From: Hemerocallis citrina
Lineage: Eukaryota > Streptophyta > Magnoliopsida > Asparagales > Asphodelaceae
Reading direction: 5' to 3'
Length of the DNA stretch: 64,000 nucleotides
Assembly (NCBI GenBank): GCA_017893485.1
Contig: JACEHZ010000592.1
Coordinates: forward strand, 1,630,509 to 1,694,508
A program made the translations under genes and the position numbers. A model generated the notes under the pieces. That model was not told the origin of the DNA. It made no database searches and saw only the letters and a list, made by a program, of their open reading frames with translations. Positions 10,739 to 21,549 of this stretch are shown in pieces. Positions within the stretch are counted from its first letter, which is position 1. Every line of letters starts with the position of its first letter.

Positions 10739-12650
10739 CAATCTAATTTTTCATATTTGATTTAAGTATCTAATGAATATTGGTGTTAATAAAAATTATT
10801 ATTGATTTGAACAAAAAAAAATTGAAGCTGAGGAAATTGTTGTTTAGCTGTATGAAACAACTCCTAACAACAATTAGTTGTCTGCTTTTTCTATTCGTCT
10901 ACCTACAGCAATAAAACGATTGCTGTAGGTAGAACTTGAAAAAAAAATCATCAACATGTTAATTGTAGTTGACCCAGTCATGAAACAGATGTTCAATCTC
11001 ATTTTTCATATTTGATTTGAGTCTCTAATGAATATTGGTGATAATGAAAATTATTATTGATTTGAACAAAAAAGATAGAAGCTGGGAAAATTGTTGTTTA
11101 GCTGTATGCAACAAGTCCTAACAACAATTAGATGCCTGCTTTTTCTATTCGTCTATTGTATGCAACAAGTCCTAACATCTTTTAGCTGTGTGCCTTTTCT
11201 ATTTGAAAAATCTTCTATCCGTTTACCTGTATGCAACAAGTCCTAACAACAACTAGCTGTGTGCTTTTTCCTATTCGTTTACTGTAAGTTGAGGAAATTG
11301 TTGTTGGTACTTCTAGAAAAATCTTACTGTAAACTTGATCAATTTAGATTGTTGTTGGTACTTCTGACTGTCTTTTTTTCTTTTCATTTTTAGTCGAGCT
11401 AATTATGAATATTACTCTTTGATCTATAACAAAGTGGTTTTTTATGATTATATGATTATATTATGATATTAAAAATTAAATGAGAGATTAATTTTTCGTT
11501 TGTGTGTATTTTTTAGGTATAGTACAAGAAAGGGTATTGAAAAGGATGTGGTTTTCGAATAAGAAGAACATAATTGGCAGGTAAATGTCGCTTTCATGTT
11601 GGTTATTATCAAATCAATATTTAGATTCAGAATTAGTGTGATATGTTATTGATGTAAATTTGGTTCGATCAAAGGATTATGATTATGTACTGCCTTTTTT
11701 ATAGCAAAATATATCAATCTCATTTTTCATATTTGATTTGAGTCTCTAATGAATATTGGTGTTAATGAAAATTATTATTGATTTGAACAAAAAAAAAGAG
11801 AAGCTGAGGAAATTATTGTTTAGCTGTATGCAACAAGTCCTAACAACAATTAGATGTCTGCTTTTTCTATTCGTCTACCTACAGCAATCTAGAACTTGAA
11901 AAAAAATCATCAACATGTTAATTGTAGTTGACCCAGTCATGAAACAGATGTTCAATCTCATTTTTCATATTTGATTTGAGTCTCTAATGAATATTGGTGT
12001 TAATGAAAATTATTATTGATTTGAACAAAAAAATAGAAGCTGAGGAAATTATTGTTTAGTTGTATGCAACAAGTCCTAACAACAATTAGATGTCTGTTTT
12101 TTTTATTCGTCTATTGTATGCAACAAGTCCTAATATCTTTTACCTGTGTGCCTTTTCTATTTGAAAAATCTTCTATTCGTTTAGCTGTCTGCAACAAGTC
12201 CTAACGACAATTAGCTGTGTGCCTTTTCTATTCGTTTACTGTAAGTTGAGGAATTTGTTGTTGGTACTTCTAGAAAAATCTTACTCTAAACTTGATCAAT
12301 GTAGATTGTTGTTGGTACTTCTGACTGTCTTTTTTTCTTTTCATTTTTAGTCAAGCTAATTATGAATATTACTCTTTGATCTATAACAAAGTGGTTTTTT
12401 ATGATTATATGATTAAAAATTAAATGGGAGATTAATTTTTCATTTGTGTGTATTTTTTAGGTGTATTACAGGAAAAGGTATTGAAAAGGAGGTGGTTTTC
12501 GAATAAGAACATAATTGGCAGGTAAATGTCACTTTCATGTTGGTTATTGTCAAATCAATATTTAGATTCAGAATTAGTGTGATATGTTATTGATATAAAT
12601 TTGGTTCGATCAAAGGATTATGGTTATGTTACTGCCTTTTTTATATCATT
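10739..12650. repeat. Two 0.95-kb tandem copies, each with nested 0.25-kb repeats
   Basis: Landmarks recur at nearly constant spacing: CATCAACATGTTAATTG at 10949 and 11908, and GGTATTGAAAAGGA at about 11533 and 12477. Within each copy a roughly 250-bp unit (ATGAAACAGATGTTCAATCT, then TTGAACAAAAAA) is itself repeated. No coding sequence. Confidence 0.8.
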
Positions 12651-13606
12651 TTATTTTTTTCAAGTAATATTGCTTTTTCAAGTAACCTTTAAGTACACAC
12701 TACTTCCTTCACGGTAAATGGATAGCATATATCCAACGAACAATCAACAGGGAAATGTGTCAAACTAACATACCCTTTTGGATTGTGTTTGATTGGTAGA
12801 AATCCCACATTTGAATAAGGTGTTGTGTGTGGCAGTTTGTGTGTGGGTTATTGAGTTGTGGATTGTGTGGGGTTGATACTTGAGTTTGTGGGTTTTTACG
12901 GATGGTTGAGTTATTTTTTTATATATGTTCATTGGCAGGCGAATATGAGGATTTTGGTCACTGGAAGGGCTGAATTTATTGATGGAGAATGAGAAGAACG
13001 AGGTAATTGTCTCTAAAGATTGTTCTGAATGATTTGTTTCTTTGGAAATATTTTTCTTAGGGTGCGTGTCAGTGACGTGCATATAGCATAATTATAACAA
13101 TTATCTATGTAAAAGTTTAAAATTCAATTCCCTGTTTGAATGTGGTGGCTTGAGAACTACAGTTGTTTTTTGAGTGGAGATGGAGATTTTAATTAGCATA
13201 CCGGTGTCTCCACTTGGAAAATGAGGTCATCTTTGGTGTTAATGATGAATGATGTTTGTCTATGTTGTATAACTATAGTTAGCTCAACTTTTTGGCTGAG
13301 ATCTTAAACAGACCATTAGGGATTGTGTACTTCGGGATATGGCTCCATATGTTAAACTTCAATCAAAGGAGGGAATGAACTTAATCTTTTGCTTTGTAAT
13401 ATGCAGGCAAGAAACACCACTGACCTTAATTTCTAATATTTTTCCTTGAAGTCTTAGACTTTAAATTGTACAACAGGATAAGTTAATTAGGAAGTTGGTC
13501 AACAAGATGAGCAGTAAGGTATTGCAGATATGAAATGAATGGTAGTTAGGTATTGGTTATTTAGCTTTCTTTGATTAAGTTGTTTCATCCTAATTTTTGC
13601 TTGCAG
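12651..13606. other. Intron-like AT-rich DNA, no gene seen
   Basis: T-rich sequence ending in an acceptor (TTGCTTGCAG, to 13606) for the exon that follows. It may be captured intron. Confidence 0.4.
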
Positions 13607-13751
13607 ACCTCAAACTACGGCCGTGATGCCTTTTGGTCGAATCAATGGAGAAGGTTCTATGCAAAAGCCGTTGTACAGATGGCAAAGGGTTTTGCTCAAA
13701 GTAAGTGGGGAAGCACTTGCGAGAGATAACGCACAAAATATTGATCCCAAG
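13607..13751 (+). pseudogene. Isolated exon of a plastid-type UMP kinase
   Basis: UMP kinase (bacterial PyrH-type, plastid in plants) phosphorylates UMP to UDP. The frame reads YRWQRVLLKVSGEALA then RDNAQNIDPK, which matches the N-terminal strand and phosphate-binding loop of this family, with Arg where I expect Gly after EALA. The exon is bounded by TTGCAG and by AAG|GTGAGT, both good splice sites. I looked for the following exon (the conserved Gly-rich segment after DPK) up to 16469 and did not see it, and there is no transit peptide exon nearby. With Helitron-like ends around it, a captured gene fragment is the likely reading; a remnant of a decayed gene is possible. Confidence 0.7.
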
Positions 13752-14574
13752 GTGAGTTATAGATGTGTAGTATGTAAATTTTTATCTTTACCAAGTGTGC
13801 ATGTTAGGTAATTAAACATAATGGAGAGATTTGAGATGAATATTAACCTTCGATCAAAGAGTGCAAGCATTGGACTATTATGCAAACACAAAATCCCAGA
13901 TATACTAATAAAATTAAAGATTAGTTTTTATACGAATAAGAAAACAATACAAGCAACTTTATTTTTTGATTCAAACTTTTGGGCCACTAAGAACCAACAA
14001 GTCTAAGAAATGAGTTTAGCTGAAGTAAAAATGCTGGGATGGATGAGCATCAAAATGAAGAGACCTGAGAATTATAAGAGAATGAAGATAACTCCAATAA
14101 CAAATAAAAGTCGTAAGAACCTATTGAGTGGGTTTTTTCTTGCACAACCACTCAAAAGAACGTGAGGATTGTAATTAACAAAGTAACTAATTACAATCTG
14201 ATGTAACTTTGTTAATTAAAATTTGATTAATTAACAAAGTGTGCAAGCTTGAATGGTTGATACATCAAAAGTTGGGATGGATGAGCAGAAGTTTGAATCT
14301 GATGTATCAATTATCAAAAGTTCCATCAGATTAACAGGGTTTTAAATAAGATTGTTACAAAATTATAGTTACAAAATTACAGTCCTATTAAAGCTTGCAA
14401 TCTGATGTATCAGTTATCCAAAATTACAATCTTATTTAGTAATTATTGGAAAGTATAGCATTATATTCTTCTAACAAAAATAAGGATGTGTGGGTGTTTG
14501 ATATAGACGATATATAACTGGAAGGATTATTTAATTGGGGAGGAAAATCAAGTGGATGACTGATTTAATTTGAG
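13752..14574. other. Intron-like DNA, no further exon seen
   Basis: Starts GTGAGT and stays AT-rich. Contains short TTAATTAACAAAGT-type inverted motifs near 14170-14240. Confidence 0.4.
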
Positions 14575-15421
14575 GGAAGCCTCTTGGTTAATGGTCGTCA
14601 TGTAACGACAACTATATGTCCGCAAGACTCATCTAATATGAGTTAGAATAGTAGAAATAAGTTAGAACCAACAATGCTCGCATAAATTCTTGAAGAAAGA
14701 AAAAAGGCGATGGGTAATTACTTTTCACAACTTTTAATATCACCATCATCCATGAAATTTAGAAAAAAGGGAAATACAAAAAAATGACTAAGCTTCAAGA
14801 GGACAAGGAGTTGGTTCTTTGATAGTAAAGGGAAATAACACCACTGTGTGAGATATCTTATGAGCATATTAATAGCTTACTACAACATTAGGCTGGTGAA
14901 AATCTTCCTTATGCAATGTTTGCAATGTCCTAAATAACGAATGCTTCGGAGTATCATATCGCCCACCACATAAATCAAGCCCTCCAACAAAAGCAATTAT
15001 TTTCCGCTTATAGTTACCAGCATCAGCATCAACAATAACTGTTTTCTGATGATGAGTAAAAATGATTCCAGTTTCCTGTTGACAAAGAATACTCGATAAG
15101 CAAAAGTATCTAGTAGGAAATATCCAATAGCTTTGATTTGATTTTTATAAAATATAAACATAGAAGTATGTAATCATTTATTGAATTTGATAAAGTTGAC
15201 AATTAGGACTTCAACAGACTTAGAAACATTATGCATTGCATTAGAATTAATTAATATGTGATCAATTAGTATGAGTTAACATGATACCAATGACATGCTA
15301 GAAACATGAGCATTTCTGCTGATAAGGTATTATTAGTCATATGATATAGTAAGAAAACCCAGCATGATATCAATGAATTTATTGTTGTCGTTACATGACG
15401 ACCATTAACCAAGAGGTTTCC
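14575..15421. repeat. 847-bp segment bounded by 39-bp inverted repeats
   Basis: CTCTTGGTTAATGGTCGTCA starts at 14581 and its inverse lies at the right end, with arms of about 39 bases at 14575-14613 and 15383-15421. This suggests a MITE-like element. I find no convincing target duplication. Confidence 0.5.
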
Positions 15422-16443
15422 AAAATGGCCATCGGGTTAGGGTTTATTTTTATGTTTAATTCTCCCTAATAATGAAAAGCTTTATAAGCAGAGTCTTGGT
15501 TATTGCAATTCATACTTCTTATGAAGCAATAAGAAGTATAATGCATCAATCTTATTTTTATGTTTATATCAATATGTCTAAAGATATCATGCATATTCAG
15601 CTAAAAGGACAAAGTATAATGCATCACTCTGTGCATGTGTATATTCATCCTTTATTTCTTTTTTTGAGAGAGTTCATCCTTTATTTCTTACCCTATCGAC
15701 ATTTACTTATTTTTGGTTTATACGCGTTTACATATCAAATATCAAGTGAATTTAATTATTCTATGATTTTAATCCTAAGCTTATTTCCTTTCAATATAGA
15801 TTCATCGGAAAAAAAACTGGGTTGTTTTTCATCTAAGATCACAATCAATACAGCAGCTACGGTTTTTCATGAGGATTTTAATCAAACAATCAGTCAATAC
15901 AGCAGCTAGAAAGCCAAAAAGCTTCATTTTGTGTCTGCAGTATATGAGAATTGTCTGAAAATGAAATGTTTATGTATGTGAATGTGTCACTTTTGTTACC
16001 ATTCATGTTGGAGTCCTGAAATTGTTGTCTAACTGTTACATTTCCCTTCTAATCTTCTATGCATATATTTTTTAAGCCCATGATTATGACCAGCATTTTT
16101 TACAAGTTTTTTTTTTCTTTCTTTTTTTTGGGTTCTGTTTAGATATTTTTTGGGTTTTAATTTTGCTGCGAGACTATTTGTATTCTGTCTTCAAGAAAAC
16201 ATCATCCACTCTTTCATGAAATACAGGATCACTGAAGAAGTCATGCATCTTCCTTTGGTTTACTATGTTCTTAGGTGTGAAGAAGTATTATGCTCAGCTT
16301 TAGTAAAGCATTTGAGCTGATTATTTTATCAAACTGATGCTCAAACTTCATTTGAGCATAGTCACAAAATTAAGAAGAATTATTTACTATATCTTTTTTT
16401 ATGAGCATTTTATTTAATTTAATGACTATATATTTTTTGTATT
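15422..16443. other. AT-rich DNA with an unsupported open frame
   Basis: An open frame at 15472-15909 is AT-biased with no recognisable motif. 16000-16440 resembles intron or 3' UTR. Nothing is called. Confidence 0.4.
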
Positions 16444-16527
16444 CGTGCATCGCACGTGCATTATACTAGTATGAATTATAGTGACATTTAGCATAACTGC
16501 CTCTATATAAATGTCGTTGTAGGTCAA

Positions 16528-16540
16528 TTTTGTTGTAGTG
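16528..16540 (-). mobile_element. CACTA-type terminus, facing left
   Basis: The plus strand ends TTTTGTTGTAGTG, that is CACTACAACAAAA on the minus strand. The adjoining 16478-16515 contains an imperfect hairpin (AGTGACATTTA and TAAATGTCGTT), usual for CACTA subterminal DNA. The rest of this element appears replaced by the candidate Helitron to its left. Confidence 0.5.
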
Positions 16541-17051
16541 TATCCCAAACCCTATACCATCTAAACTATACTCAATGATGTGCTATTTTCTTATTTGTTG
16601 GTAAGATTTAATTAATTGCCTTGTGCTTAAATAATGATAATATTTCCATTTGTTTTAGCTAAGGTAATTATATGCATCTGTACACTAAAGTAAATCAAAT
16701 TTTGATGCCCATAAGCGTCCTGTATGCTTATAAATTTTTGTATTATAGAACTGCTACAATTTGAGAGAGACAATTTATATGAAAAGGAAAGAAAAAAAAA
16801 ACAACTGAGACAGGGATTCAAGATGATCGATAGAAATAAGTCTGACATAGATACAGGCTAATTAAGATAATGGAGATTATCAACAAAGAAAGAGTGACAA
16901 AATTTAATTTAACCTCCTCTTTCGACTATGACTTTTCATTATAATAGCCTGTCATACCAAAATCTCTACTCAGTTGAGCGCATGCAAAATTGATGTTCTT
17001 AAAATGCAAGTAACTCTACCCATAAATTCAAATGTGCACAATGGCATACTC
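16541..17051. other. No feature seen
   Basis: AT-rich, no gene or repeat recognised. Confidence 0.4.
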
Positions 17052-17067
17052 AAGATTAGCCAAAATG

Positions 17068-18047
17068 CCCCCCCCCCCCCCCCCCCCCCCCCCGGGATCT
17101 GTTGCTGTGGTTGCGGTTTGGGTGCCCCCCCAACGCTGTGGTTGAGGGCTTTTGTCGGTGCTTTGAGGTGGGAAGCTTGTAGTTTTGTGCGATTGACGTT
17201 TGTGGAGCTTGGGCCCGAAGATGGGGTCCCTCCGTGATGTGTGAAGTCGGTATGTTGGGGGTGAGGGGGTGAGGGGGTGAGGGGGTGTGGGGTTGGGGTT
17301 GGGGTTGGGGTGTGCTCGGGTGTGTCCTACGATGTCGTCGGTGCAGTCTCTACAGTGCCTACTATCTGGCTATTGAGCTTCCTCCAGCTTAGGTCACTGC
17401 CTCGTGACAGCGCCGCCTCTTCCCTCGTATTGGGAGTTTGAGGTGAGATAAGTTTGTGTGGTGAGAAATCGCCGGAGAGAGCTTGAACGTGAGAGAGGTA
17501 AGGTATCCTCTACACGGCTCTCTCCTGGAGGATGATGTTAGATGGGGTGAGCGAGATAGTTGCTTTGTGAGAAATCGCAGGAGAAAGCGCTATCGTGTGA
17601 GAGGTTAAGGTATCCTCCTCACGGCTATCTCTTTGGTAGCGGCTGTAGAAGCGGCGGGCGTGTTTGTAGGATGAGTGGTGAAGTTGGTGGGAGGCTGCGA
17701 GTTTCGATCTACGGGGCTTGGGCCCAAAGAGGGGTCCCCCCAGCGAGGTAAACGCAGGGAGCGGCGGGTGATAAAATCCTACCTGACTTGTTTCAGGCGG
17801 GTGTGCATGTGCCGTGGAGGCACTGTACGAAGCTAAACTGACGTACTCACAATTTTGCTGGACCGAGCTGTTTTGTCGGCCCACCTTCCACGACTGTTGG
17901 AGGGGCTTGTTGTTTGTAGTCATGTTGCTTCATGTATGTTTTATTTTATGTCTGTAGTTTGTATTTGGGCCCAGTACTCTGGGTTTGTTTCGTTAAACTC
18001 TTATTAATGAAACATGGTGGCCTTATTCCACCTTTTCCCTAAAAAAA
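17068..18047 (+). mobile_element. 980-bp LINE-type retroposon, poly-C start, 16-bp target duplication
   Basis: The insert is flanked by perfect copies of AAGATTAGCCAAAATG (17052-17067 and 18048-18063) and ends in a short A run, so it was retroposed on the plus strand. It begins with 26 C. Its last 250 bases match the LINE tail at 7665-7900. The interior is G-rich (GGGGGTGAGG repeats near 17250-17310) and holds a duplicated TGAGAAATCGC segment (17462 and 17568). No reading frame resembles a LINE protein, so it is a non-autonomous derivative or a 3' region. Confidence 0.8.
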
Positions 18048-18094
18048 AAGATTAGCCAAAATGATGTGCATCAGCTGTTATACTGCCCTATAAG

Positions 18095-18607
18095 TAGCAT
18101 TGGTATAAATACCCAAAACCCGGATCCGACCCGGACCCGGCTCGAACCCAGCATTAGACCGGAACCGACCCGGCCTATCCGGGTCCGGATCCGGGTTCTA
18201 AAATGGGACCCGTTGTACTTTCAGATCCAGGTCCGGGTCCGCTCAAAAGAGACCCGACCCGGACCCGAACCCATTAAAAAAAATCCCAAAAAGCAACATA
18301 AAAATAAATATTATATTCTCATCCCTCCCCTCCTTACTCCTCAATTCTAAATCTTCCTCTTCCAAACTCAAAACTCATCTATTTTTCTTCTCTCATCTAG
18401 TCTAAATCATCCACTTACCGCTTCCGCTCGCCGCTGACACTCACGCTCCTACCCAAACAGGTAGGAATATTTTAATAGGACCCAAATCCAGAACCAGACC
18501 CGGTCCTCACGGGTCCAGGTCTGGGTCCAATTTTTGGACCTGTATGGGGCCGAGTCCGGGTCCGGGTAGTGAAGGACCCGACCCGACCCGACCCGATACC
18601 AATGCTA
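18095..18607. mobile_element. hAT-type MITE, 513 bp, rich in GACCCG
   Basis: Termini TAGCATTGGTAT and ATACCAATGCTA are perfect inverses. Both flanks are CCTATAAG (18087-18094 and 18608-18615), an 8-bp duplication as for hAT. The inner ends are tandem GACCCG/CGGGTC stretches. No transposase. Confidence 0.85.
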
Positions 18608-18614
18608 CCTATAA

Positions 18615-18865
18615 GAGCATCCACTATTTTTTCATCCTAAATTTTGCGTATATAGGATTTAGAAAATAGCAATTGAAGGTGAGTTCTGCAGTCGTAAAAA
18701 GCTAAATTTTAGAAGAGACGGAAGAACATTTTCTCATCTTGTTCTTCCGTCTAATCCTTTTTTTTTGTATAATGGCATTTTTATAATTTTTAGGATGGCA
18801 TTTTGGTAAATATTTCTTGAAAAAATTTGTGAGACGGATGAAGATGATCCGTCCCACCATTTTTT

Positions 18866-18896
<31 letters not shown>

Positions 18897-19249
18897 TGGT
18901 TATTTTAAAATTTTTAAATGGCATTCTCGTAATTAAATGGGTGGCATTTTCGTAATATTTTTCATTTTTTTTTTGGGACGGTGCAAGATCATCCGTCCGA
19001 CGTTTATTTGGTTTTTTTTTAAAAAATCAAAAAGAGAGAGAGGTGGAGCTTCTTCATCGATCCTTTCGATTTTTTCTCAAGCGGAAGAAGAACTTCCGTC
19101 TTCTACATTTAGCATTTTTCCAAAGCCACTCCTAAGTTTAGCGAAGCACTGTTCACTCCTATTCTAATATTTGGGTTTTTAGCAAGCGAAAATACTTTTC
19201 TTAATCGATTACTATTTTTTGGGTTTTTAGAAAATGATAGCGGATGCTC
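18615..19249. mobile_element. PIF/Harbinger-type MITE, 635 bp
   Basis: Termini GAGCATCC and GGATGCTC with TAA on both sides (18612-18614, 19250-19252). It shares termini, length and GACGGA/CCGTC motifs with the MITE at 3273-3900. It contains a G29 run (18868-18896). The hAT element's right target duplication overlaps its first base, so this MITE was there first. Confidence 0.75.
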
Positions 19250-19252
19250 TAA

Positions 19253-19479
19253 TAAGGTTAAAATACAAAAAAAAAAAAAAAAACCACACTGGAATTTTCA
19301 GCGAAATTTAGAAGGGGAAAAAAACTACGCTCAATTTGTTGTAGCAAGAAACAAGTATAAAGATTCCTCGGCAATTTAAAATGTACTTATACACCAGATT
19401 TCAAATTGCCCATGGACTAGGCCACTTTTTGAAAATATTTGCGATTATGAATCAGTTTCAAACTATTAGTGCTCGTGGA
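19253..19479. other. No clear feature
   Basis: AT-rich. CAATTTGTTGTAGC at 19333-19346 resembles a degenerate CACTA end but lacks the final TG. Confidence 0.3.
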
Positions 19480-19726
19480 CTACTTGGTGTCACGTCAGCA
19501 GCGGCCGCTATTCTCATTAGCGGCCTCTTCACTTTGAAAGTCACTAATGGGAATAGTGGGCCTATGTTTTAAAATGACCTAAGTATATATGAGATCGCTA
19601 ATGGAATTAATTAGCGACTTCAAATGAATGTATTGAGACACTTAGCAATTTTTAGAGAACTTTTGCTTACTTGAGAAAAAAAAACTGTGAATGCTAGTCC
19701 GAATAGCGACCTCATTAGAAGACTAA

Positions 19727-21068
19727 GGTAGCGTTTGACCCAACTTAAAATTAGCTTATCTTCTCCTTTAGAAGGAGAAGCTGGACCAAACACATATTTT
19801 GAAAAGCCCAAAAAAAGTAGAAGTAGCTTATTTTTTATAAAGAAAAGGAGCTACAAAAGAAGCCCTTCAGATTTACTTCTGGCTTCTCCTTTTCTCTTTT
19901 TTTCTACCCATTCTCTTTTTTTATCCCTTCACGTATCAAACCCAAACCCTAAGATCAAAAAAATTCCCCCTGCCCCTGCCCCTTCCCCTTCCTCCCTTTC
20001 CTTGCCGAACAGACCTTGACCGGGGGTCGCCCTTCCTCATTTATATCATCTATTGCACAAATTATATCTAATCTGACAGTGTTGTTCTGAATCTAGGGTA
20101 TGATTGCCGACCATTCATATCACTTCCTTGAAGACGTGTACCCACGAATGACCGGGCGGCGCCCTTTGAAGACCCCTGCCTTCATCAAGTCGCTATTTGC
20201 AGATGAGGCTGTAGTTGTCACCAGACTGACAAACGCAAGGTTCGCTCCCCCACCACCTCAAGACCTTCACGAAGACTGATCTTCTGGGGCATAGTATGAA
20301 AAAAGTCAAACCACATATGTTGATACAAGCTCCTTTGTAATGTTGGGGTCTCCATCTTTTATGTCTCAAACGGGTCGACTTTTTTTTTCTTTTCAAGTGT
20401 TCATAATTGCAATTAATCACCTTGGTGGTGATTCTCGCGTTCAGCTGTACATTCCTGTTGTAAAAGCTGACTTTGAGTTTAGTTAGTTGTGCATATATAT
20501 AAAATTATGTAGGCGATATAATTTTTTTGTTTTCCCTTCTTTCTTTTCTGCTCTTGAGAAGTTTGATTGTTTCGTTATATTATGAACTTGTATAAAACTA
20601 ACTCAAGATGTTGTTAGTAAATAGCATATTTACATGCTGCTAGAATCTGTTAACTATTATTTGCCATAATTAGTTGCTTTCAAGCAAAAACTATTTTGGG
20701 GCATTTGTTTCATTCATTTTTGTAAGTAATGAAATATGTGGTGAGTGCATAAACTGCTCTTTTGGTGATATTTGGTTGGTGTCCATGGTATTTTGCCGAT
20801 TTTGAGAAGATCTGCATTTCACTATTTTGTTCATATTTTTTGATAACTTATATTTTATTCTTAAATAAAATCAAAAACTTAAATTAAGTATAAAAGTAGC
20901 TTACAATTGATATCTTATGCCAAACAACTTCTAGCTTAAAAGTAGCTTTAAAGTTAAAAAAAAGCTGATTATCCAAACAGCTTCAGCTTTTAATTTCAAA
21001 GCTCTACTTTCTGGCTTCTCCTTCTGAAGTAGCTTTAAAGCTCAAAAAAAGCTAGGCCAAACGCACCC
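19727..21068. mobile_element. 1.34-kb PIF-type element with captured sequence
   Basis: Termini GGTAGCGTTTGACC and the imperfect inverse GGCCAAACGCACCC, with TAA on both sides (19724-19726 and 21069-21071). The outer arms hold complementary GAAGTAGCTTTAAAGCT-type segments. The middle (about 20000-20600) is unlike the arms: GC-rich, then a 3'-UTR-like T-rich stretch, with the short reading frame at 20100-20279. No transposase is present. Confidence 0.65.
20100..20279 (+). pseudogene. Unidentified 59-residue frame, probable captured last exon
   Basis: ATG at 20100, TGA at 20277-20279. The peptide (HFLEDVYPRMTGRR, KSLFADEAVVVTRL, ending PPPPQDLHED) has normal protein composition and codon use richer in GC than its surroundings. 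GAATCTAG just upstream could be a splice acceptor, and the sequence after the stop looks like a plant 3' UTR. I do not recognise the family. A terminal exon picked up by the surrounding transposon is the simplest view. Confidence 0.35.
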
Positions 21069-21549
21069 TAAATCTCCTCTCTCTGTAAGATTTGCAAAAC
21101 AATCATCCAACTAAGGTCGCTATTCGGAATAGCGACGATCTCAGTAGGAAACTCAATCTCCTTGTTCTTTGTAAAATTTACAAAATAGTCACACAACTAA
21201 GGCCTCTATTTGGAATAACGACCTTAGTACAATAAATGACTCTATTCCGAATAACGACCTTTGTACAACTAAGGTTGCTATTTCGAATATTAATCTCAGT
21301 TTCAAAAATAAATTGACTGTTATTTTTTCAGAGAGCAAAAGCTCTCTTAATTTTACTAAGTGTTGGAATACAGTTCATTGAAGGTCGCTAATCTCATTAA
21401 CGACTTCATATATCCATTGAGCCGCTAATAGGAATAGCAACAGTAAAATTTCAATTTTTTTTAAATACAGGCCGCTATTCCCATTAGCGACCTCTAAATG
21501 GAACATGTCGCTAATGAGAATAGCGGCAGCTGCTGACATTGCACCAAAT

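Larger units (their letters stand above)
9563..16469 (+). mobile_element. Candidate Helitron, about 6.9 kb, carrying a host exon
   Basis: The left end TCTCTACTATTTTAATGGG matches the TCTCTACTA start common to plant Helitrons. The right end has a short GC hairpin (CGTGC-ATC-GCACG, 16444-16456) followed about 10 bases later by CTAG and a host T (16470), as expected for a Helitron 3' end. Content fits too: tandem duplications and a captured exon. Against it: the base before the left TC is T, not the expected A; an inverted copy of the same start lies at about 10187-10207; and no Rep/helicase is present. It would be non-autonomous. The ends could belong to different copies. Confidence 0.4.
19480..21549. 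mobile_element. Remnant DNA transposon with palindromic subterminal repeats
   Basis: About twelve copies of a short palindrome-like motif (CGCTATTCNGAATAGCG and variants such as CCGCTATTCCCATTAGCG) lie at 19495-19715 and 21110-21535. The two clusters are partly inverted relative to each other. Dense subterminal repeats are typical of CACTA elements, but no clean terminus remains. The remnant is split by the element at 19727-21068 and cut on the right by the copia LTR at 21550. Confidence 0.5.

Noticed and set aside
15472..15909. 145-residue frame
   Set aside because: AT-biased composition, no motif, no promoter or splice context; likely chance.
7266..16540. A single 9.3-kb CACTA element between the two CACTA-type ends
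   Set aside because: The ends differ after the first bases and the flanking trinucleotides (TTA, TAT) do not match.
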